A DNA stretch of 37,063 nucleotides from Butyricicoccus pullicaecorum (lineage in GTDB: Bacteria > Bacillota > Clostridia > Oscillospirales > Butyricicoccaceae), in the NCBI GenBank assembly GCA_018365995.1, contig JAGZIY010000021.1, forward strand, positions 1-37,063, read 5' to 3'. Position numbers and translations under genes: made by a program. Within the stretch, counting starts at the first letter, position 1; each line of letters opens with the position of its first letter. Of this stretch, positions 33,146 through 37,063 are shown piece by piece. Under the pieces are notes generated by a model that saw only the letters and a list, made by a program, of their open reading frames with translations, was not told where the DNA came from and made no database searches.

Positions 33146-34096
33146 TTACAGACAAATCGAGCTGCCCTCTGGCACGGTGATTCGACAAACGGTCTGCCCC
33201 AGCAGTCCGGTTTCCGGATCGATGGCAATAGAGAATAGGTCGTCAGAATCCCGACAGAGAACGAGTGCAAAGCGTCCGTCCTCGGACAGCACGAAGTCAC
33301 GCGGGTGTTTGCCGCCGCACGGAACCTGCTGAATACAGCGCGCGGTTTGCCCCTCCAGCGCAAAAACGCTTATGATATCGGCACCGCGGGTCGAAACATA
33401 CAGGAATCGGTGGTCTAAGGACAGGCGGATCGCAGCAGTCGTAGACAAGGCATCGTCCGCCGGCAAAATCGGGATACATGCGATTTGCTGAAAGCGGGTA
33501 TCTGCAAATGCAAAGTGATAAAGGGCATGACTACGCTCTGTCACAATCCACAGCGTGCGATCCTTCGGGTTGAACACCCCATGTCTGGGACCGCTCCCCT
33601 GCGGAAAGAGAATTACACCACGCGGAGAGAATTTGCGGTCAAAAATGCGCACCTGATCCTGCTCCAGACAGGGTACCAGTATAAAGCCGCGCCGTGCCAG
33701 AGATTGATGGCAGCCTGCCTTGCTGCCGCATGCAATCTGTCTTGCACACGAGAGCCGATGACTGTCCATTCGGTAAACCGTGAACAAGCCCTCATGGTAG
33801 TTGGCTGTCAGCAGACTCGAGCCGGAAAAGCGCACATGGCAGGGGGCTTGCTGCTCCGGACAGCAGACGGATAAGGGTTCCTGTGTTCTTGTGTCCCAGA
33901 TTGCGACGCCTGCTTTGCCGTCCTGCTCGATTGCCGAAGCCAGAATGTTTCCTCTATGGGCAACGCTTTTGGGATTGTGCACTGCGGCAAACAGTACAGG
34001 CGCTGACAGCATGCCCGTCTCCGTATCAAACCGAAACTGGTAGATGCCCTCACTGCGCCCTGTCGTATAAGTACCAATATATCCGTATTGCTGCAT
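33146..34096 (-). CDS. pgl: 6-phosphogluconolactonase, beta-propeller (YbhE) type
   Basis: Seven-bladed propeller lactonase family, which hydrolyses 6-phosphogluconolactone between the Zwf and Gnd steps. The start at 34096 follows GGGAGGG and gives 316 residues beginning MQQYGYIGTYTTGRSEGIYQ. Further propeller-blade motifs are DHRFLYVSTRGADIISVF and GGKHPRDFVLSEDGRFALV near the C-terminus. The open frame upstream to 34264 crosses the promoter and is not coding. First gene of the operon, 120 bases before gnd. Exact substrate is inferred from family and neighbours. Confidence 0.88.
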   Translation of the reverse strand: MQQYGYIGTYTTGRSEGIYQFRFDTETGMLSAPVLFAAVHNPKSVAHRGNILASAIEQDGKAGVAIWDTRTQEPLSVCCPEQQAPCHVRFSGSSLLTANYHEGLFTVYRMDSHRLSCARQIACGSKAGCHQSLARRGFILVPCLEQDQVRIFDRKFSPRGVILFPQGSGPRHGVFNPKDRTLWIVTERSHALYHFAFADTRFQQIACIPILPADDALSTTAAIRLSLDHRFLYVSTRGADIISVFALEGQTARCIQQVPCGGKHPRDFVLSEDGRFALVLCRDSDDLFSIAIDPETGLLGQTVCRITVPEGSSICL

Positions 34097-34120
34097 GGTA
34101 TTACCCTCCCTTTTATGGTC

Positions 34121-34149
34121 ATTATAACCGGAAAAAACCAGAAAATCAA
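34121..34149 (-). promoter_or_regulatory. Promoter of the pgl-gnd-zwf operon
   Basis: Minus-strand TTGATT (34144-34149), 17 bp, TATAAT (34121-34126): a good sigma-A promoter, 25 bases upstream of the pgl start. Confidence 0.82.
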
Positions 34150-34549
34150 GGGAATTGCAAAACAAAACATAAAATATACCATTTCGATATATTTTTAACA
34201 GGCGACGTGCCGGAAAAGGCTTTGAAAATAGACTGTTTTTGTGTTCTTTCCCTAAAATCTGCACAGGAACTCCGGTCTTTTTTGTCTTTGTCCGCTGTGC
34301 CGCTCTGCCCCGAAAAATGTATACAAAAGCGCTCCCGAAAACTCAAACGCCCATTTGATACAATGCTTCTAAAAGCCTGCCTTCTTCAAATGCTCTCGCC
34401 CCTCTCATTGTCCGCTTTGACTGCTTTCCGTTCTTTCAGCAGAAATCTTTTTCTCTCCATTACGCTTGTGACCGACTGCGGATATCCTCTCATCGCCGAA
34501 CAGACAGTGAGTGATTCTTTTTTGCGCAAACAGACCAAGAAACCGGACT
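34150..34549. other. Intergenic region between pgl promoter and GNAT gene
   Basis: Low-GC stretch with no frame that has a ribosome site on either strand. I see no stable hairpin with T-run or RNA gene in it. Confidence 0.5.
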
Positions 34550-34993
34550 TTAACGCTCTTTTATCATAACAAAATTCGTAAGATAGATTCCCTGTCTTTT
34601 TACCTGCTGCTGTGTCACTACTTTATAATCTCTCTTTTCAAAAAAAGGTTTTGCGGTAATAGAAGCATGTGTCGTTATATCTTCATCGACCGCCCGTTCC
34701 AGCAGGTTACAAACAGCAGTCCCAATCCCTTTTCCCTGATGGTCTGCATGAACAAACAAACGGTCAAGATATCCTGTTTTGTCTATATCTCCAAAACCTA
34801 CAATCACATCGTTTTCAACAGCGACCATACTGTAATGTTCTTGAAGCGATTGATTCCATTTTTCTAAATCCACTGTTGCCCATACAGCAAGTTGTTCTTC
34901 GGTGTAATCCTTTGCATTGACAGTGTGAACGGTATGACAAAACAGTTCTGTTATTTCCTTACAGTCTGACGGTTTATATCGTCTAATCTTCAC
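34550..34993 (-). CDS. GNAT-family N-acetyltransferase
   Basis: Acetyl-CoA-dependent acetyltransferase, 147 residues, substrate unknown. Starts MKIRRYKPSDCKEITELF, has the pyrophosphate-binding motif HADHQGKGIGTAV and the late FFEKRDYKV motif. I prefer the GTG at 34993 because TTGGAGG lies 8 bases before it; the ATG at 35020 has only a weak site, although it overlaps the upstream stop (ATGA). Second gene of a GNAT pair. Confidence 0.88.
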   Translation of the reverse strand: MKIRRYKPSDCKEITELFCHTVHTVNAKDYTEEQLAVWATVDLEKWNQSLQEHYSMVAVENDVIVGFGDIDKTGYLDRLFVHADHQGKGIGTAVCNLLERAVDEDITTHASITAKPFFEKRDYKVVTQQQVKRQGIYLTNFVMIKER

Positions 34994-35016
34994 GTCCTTT
35001 TCCTCCAATTTTAGAT

Positions 35017-35484
35017 TCATCGTGATAGAAAAAGTTCCATTTCATTGTTCTTTTGGATAAACCCTTTTTTCATATATAAGTGTTTTGCCTGTTCACTGCT
35101 GCTAAGCCATAATCTTTTTATACCATGCTGTTTGCTGTATTCCATTATGGCATCTAAAATTTGAGCTGCAAAGCCACACCTCCTAAAACCATTAGAAGTA
35201 TATATGTTCAATATATAGCCCTCTGAGCCGCTCAAATTTTCGGGATATGGGATACGAGAAAATAGGCATAGCGAACCAATCGCAATAATTTTTCCTTGTC
35301 CGTATCGCCCCCAACACAATAAATCTTTGTTTATATGCGATAAGTAATACTGCTCGGTTGCTGATTTTAGTTCAGAAATATCCATTTCTCTGGAAATTTC
35401 TCTCAATTCCAAAAACAACTCTTTTCTCAATCGCCAAAAATCATTTGCATTTTTTTCATCTAACTGCACAATCTCATGTTTCAT
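35017..35484 (-). CDS. GNAT-family N-acetyltransferase
   Basis: A 155-residue acetyltransferase. The acetyl-CoA motif reads GSEGYILNIYTSNGFRRCGF, with a Cys in place of the usual Gly-x-Gly part, followed by AAQILDAIMEYSKQHGIKRL and YMKKGF. It is a different subfamily from the downstream partner. The substrate cannot be told. It overlaps or abuts the next gene, so the two are co-transcribed. Confidence 0.88.
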   Translation of the reverse strand: MKHEIVQLDEKNANDFWRLRKELFLELREISREMDISELKSATEQYYLSHINKDLLCWGRYGQGKIIAIGSLCLFSRIPYPENLSGSEGYILNIYTSNGFRRCGFAAQILDAIMEYSKQHGIKRLWLSSSEQAKHLYMKKGFIQKNNEMELFLSR

Positions 35485-35616
35485 AGTGTCTGCCTCACAA
35501 CTTCTAAATTTCCCCTTTTGCTTACTTTATCACAGTTCCCCGCTTTGTTCAATGCACAATGAAATTGATGTGGTTCGTCCTCAGCGGCCGCAAGCATGGA
35601 GTCATTTGGTCAGGAC

Positions 35617-35645
35617 TTGACTTTTCTCTATTGTCATGATATTCT
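35617..35645 (+). promoter_or_regulatory. Promoter of the BsuPI-like gene
   Basis: TTGACT (35617-35622), 17 bp, TATTCT (35640-35645), about 75 bases before the start at 35724. The -10 is weaker than the -35. Confidence 0.5.
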
Positions 35646-35723
35646 CTAGCTATCTTACTCCAGTCTTTCATAGATAGCAGTTATTTTTGTATACGATGTC
35701 ATACCAAGGAGTGATTTGCCGCT

Positions 35724-36134
35724 ATGAAAAAAGTATGGAAAAAATTCTCTGTTGTCGTTTTGTTTATTTCTGTTCTTGTGCTTCTGCTTCAGAGTTTTCG
35801 GGCAGATGAACCACGGCTTGGAGTTGCCCTGATAGGTCCCTATCGGGAAGATGGCGTTGTAATCCTGCAATATCGTGTAACCAATTATGAAAATCGTCCA
35901 ATCCAGTTCGAAAATCACAAGGCAATGCAGGGTGTCATTCGCGAGTTTTCCTCTGGACACCAGATTTCCTATGACTGCCCTGAGCAGTTCATCGAAATTC
36001 CCAAGCACCAGAAATATACCTTTCAAATTGATTTGACAGATTTTCCGGCAGGGTCTTATCATGCCAGCTTTTCCGCTGTCAGCGGACGCACCACTGCCAC
36101 AAATGAAAAACAGTTTCAGCTTCCCATTGATTAA
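35724..36134 (+). CDS. Small exported or membrane-anchored protein, BsuPI-like
   Basis: 136 residues: a basic start MKKVWKK, one hydrophobic helix at about 9-24 with no clear lipobox or cleavage site, then an all-beta domain. The pattern YRVTNYENRPIQFEN ... CPEQFIEIPKHQKYTF ... DLTDFPAGSYHASFSAV resembles the intracellular proteinase inhibitor (BsuPI) fold, but outside the membrane here. Ribosome site AAGGAGTG. The family call is tentative. Confidence 0.7.
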   Translation: MKKVWKKFSVVVLFISVLVLLLQSFRADEPRLGVALIGPYREDGVVILQYRVTNYENRPIQFENHKAMQGVIREFSSGHQISYDCPEQFIEIPKHQKYTFQIDLTDFPAGSYHASFSAVSGRTTATNEKQFQLPID

Positions 36135-36289
36135 AATCAAAGCACCTCCTTGCGTTTGCTGAGTCTGTCGATTCCAATGCCACATATGAAGTCATCCCAA
36201 AAATTTTTTATGAAGTACTATGGAGGATTTCTGTAGCTTATAATTAACGAAAAATAATTTATCAAGAATTCTGCAATTGAATAAAAATC

Positions 36290-36730
36290 ATGAAAAAAGT
36301 ATTGAAAAAACTGTTGCAATTTATAACAAATATTATTCTATCCATTGTTCTTTTGATTGCGGTTGGTTTTATTTTTGGTATTTTTATGACAAAAGAGCAG
36401 ATCGTTCAAAACGCATGTCAATGGGGTGTATCTATATCAAACGGATCTGAGATTCATATTGTGGATTCCCGTGATTATGACAGTTATTATTTTATATTGG
36501 GAACATACAACGACCACGGTGCATACTTGTCATCTTATAAAAAGTTATATGGAATCCTCCCTTTATATGAACGTGATATTATTGCTGCAAATCAGGACGA
36601 CGACTTAACCGGTATCGGAGTTCCACTGCATGGAAGATATATTGACCTGCTGATTGCTCCTCCATATACCGATATATTGATTCGAGCGGAAAACGGAGTT
36701 CTTTGTCCTGCTCCAGAGACAATGTATTGA
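36290..36730 (+). CDS. Small membrane-anchored protein of unknown function
   Basis: 146 residues with a basic head MKKVLKKLLQ, one hydrophobic helix at about 11-33 and a predicted external part rich in Tyr, Asp and Ile (SEIHIVDSRDYDSYYFILGT). The head resembles that of the preceding gene. No conserved domain recognised; no strong ribosome site is seen before the ATG. AT-rich compared with its neighbours, possibly acquired. Confidence 0.65.
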   Translation: MKKVLKKLLQFITNIILSIVLLIAVGFIFGIFMTKEQIVQNACQWGVSISNGSEIHIVDSRDYDSYYFILGTYNDHGAYLSSYKKLYGILPLYERDIIAANQDDDLTGIGVPLHGRYIDLLIAPPYTDILIRAENGVLCPAPETMY

Positions 36731-36769
36731 AAAAATCCCAATTCGGTTTTGTACTGAATTGGGATTTTT
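36731..36769 (+). terminator. Terminator of the 36290-36730 gene
   Basis: A 14-bp stem (36731-36744 with 36756-36769) directly after the stop codon, A-rich on the left and T-rich on the right arm. Confidence 0.9.
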
Positions 36770-36811
36770 ATATTTGCTTTCCCCATGCCACCGCCAATTT
36801 AGTTCTGGCAC

Positions 36812-36848
36812 AAAAAGGTAGGCACATGTTTTTCATGTACCTACCTTT
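36812..36848 (-). terminator. Terminator of the etf operon
   Basis: A 14-bp stem with one mismatch (36814-36828 with 36834-36848) and a five-base loop, ending in T on the minus strand. It lies 43 bases beyond the etfA stop. Confidence 0.85.
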
Positions 36849-36891
36849 CATTTACACCTTTCCCGTTTGTATGGAGGTGCTTTGATTTCTC

Positions 36892-37063
36892 TTACTTGTT
36901 CGCCTTTGCAGCGCGGATTGCTTCAATCATCATCGGTACAACCTTGAACAGGTCGCCGCAGATGCCGTAATCGGCAACGTCAAAGATTGGAGCGGTGTCG
37001 CTCTTGTTGACAGCAATGATGCACTCAGAATCCTGCATACCAGCCTTGTGCTGGATTGCACCG
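36892..37063 (-). CDS. etfA: Electron transfer flavoprotein alpha subunit, 3' end
   Basis: The last 56 codons of EtfA, cut by the window edge: GAIQHKAGMQDSECIIAVNK, then IFDVADYGICGDLFKVVPMM and a Lys/Ala tail. This is the FAD-binding C-terminal domain. EtfAB carries electrons from acyl-CoA dehydrogenase, in anaerobes often with electron bifurcation during butyrate formation. The TAA is at 36892-36894. Confidence 0.93.
   Translation of the reverse strand, partial: GAIQHKAGMQDSECIIAVNKSDTAPIFDVADYGICGDLFKVVPMMIEAIRAAKANK

Noticed and set aside
1..37063. CRISPR arrays, rRNA or tRNA genes
   Set aside because: Looked for regularly spaced identical repeats and cloverleaf-like CCA-proximal patterns; none found.

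Overview
The window looks like the chromosome of a spore-forming Clostridia, most likely a gut Oscillospirales related to butyrate producers. The reasons are a cotJABC spore-coat operon, an electron-transfer flavoprotein gene at the right edge, AGGAGG-type ribosome sites, moderate GC and clostridial-type recombinases. The taxonomic call is inference.

Left part (1-14.2 kb, mostly minus strand). A kdpDE sensor/regulator pair stands without kdpFABC in view. It is followed by the ruins of a conjugative-transposon-type serine recombinase. Next comes a six-gene minus-strand operon, read from 14178 down to 4293: SWIM zinc-finger protein, two tandem HEAT-like paralogs, MoxR AAA+ ATPase, DUF5682 protein and VWA/MIDAS protein. 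Four of the six match the classes of the uncharacterised E. coli yehLMPQ locus.

Centre (14.4-28.4 kb). cotJA and cotJB are intact, but cotJC, a manganese-catalase-like coat protein, is cut into a 65-codon 5' part (15056-15250) and a 145-codon 3' part (27989-28426). Between them lies a 12.7 kb prophage-like element. It carries a minus-strand head and tail module (terminase, portal, Prp-like protease, scaffold, N4-gp56-type capsid, tail hub, S74 tail fibre), a 53-codon gene, and a plus-strand large serine recombinase ending about 15 bp from the right junction. The junctions share AAGAA, and joining the flanks there restores a 210-residue CotJC with all five expected dimanganese ligands. The layout is that of the B. 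subtilis skin and SP-beta elements, but with cotJC as the interrupted gene. Sigma-K/sigma-E-like promoters can be read in front of both cotJA and the recombinase, which suggests excision timed to the mother cell. This is the main discovery candidate of the window.

Right part (28.5-37 kb). A NifX-like small protein with a His/Cys-rich tail has its own promoter and operator. It is followed by a hicAB toxin-antitoxin locus whose toxin frame looks damaged at both ends, and by a complete oxidative pentose-phosphate operon (pgl, gnd, zwf; minus strand). Two overlapping GNAT acetyltransferases, two small membrane-anchored proteins and the 3' end of etfA (minus strand, cut by the window edge) complete the region. 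No tRNA, rRNA or CRISPR array was seen.
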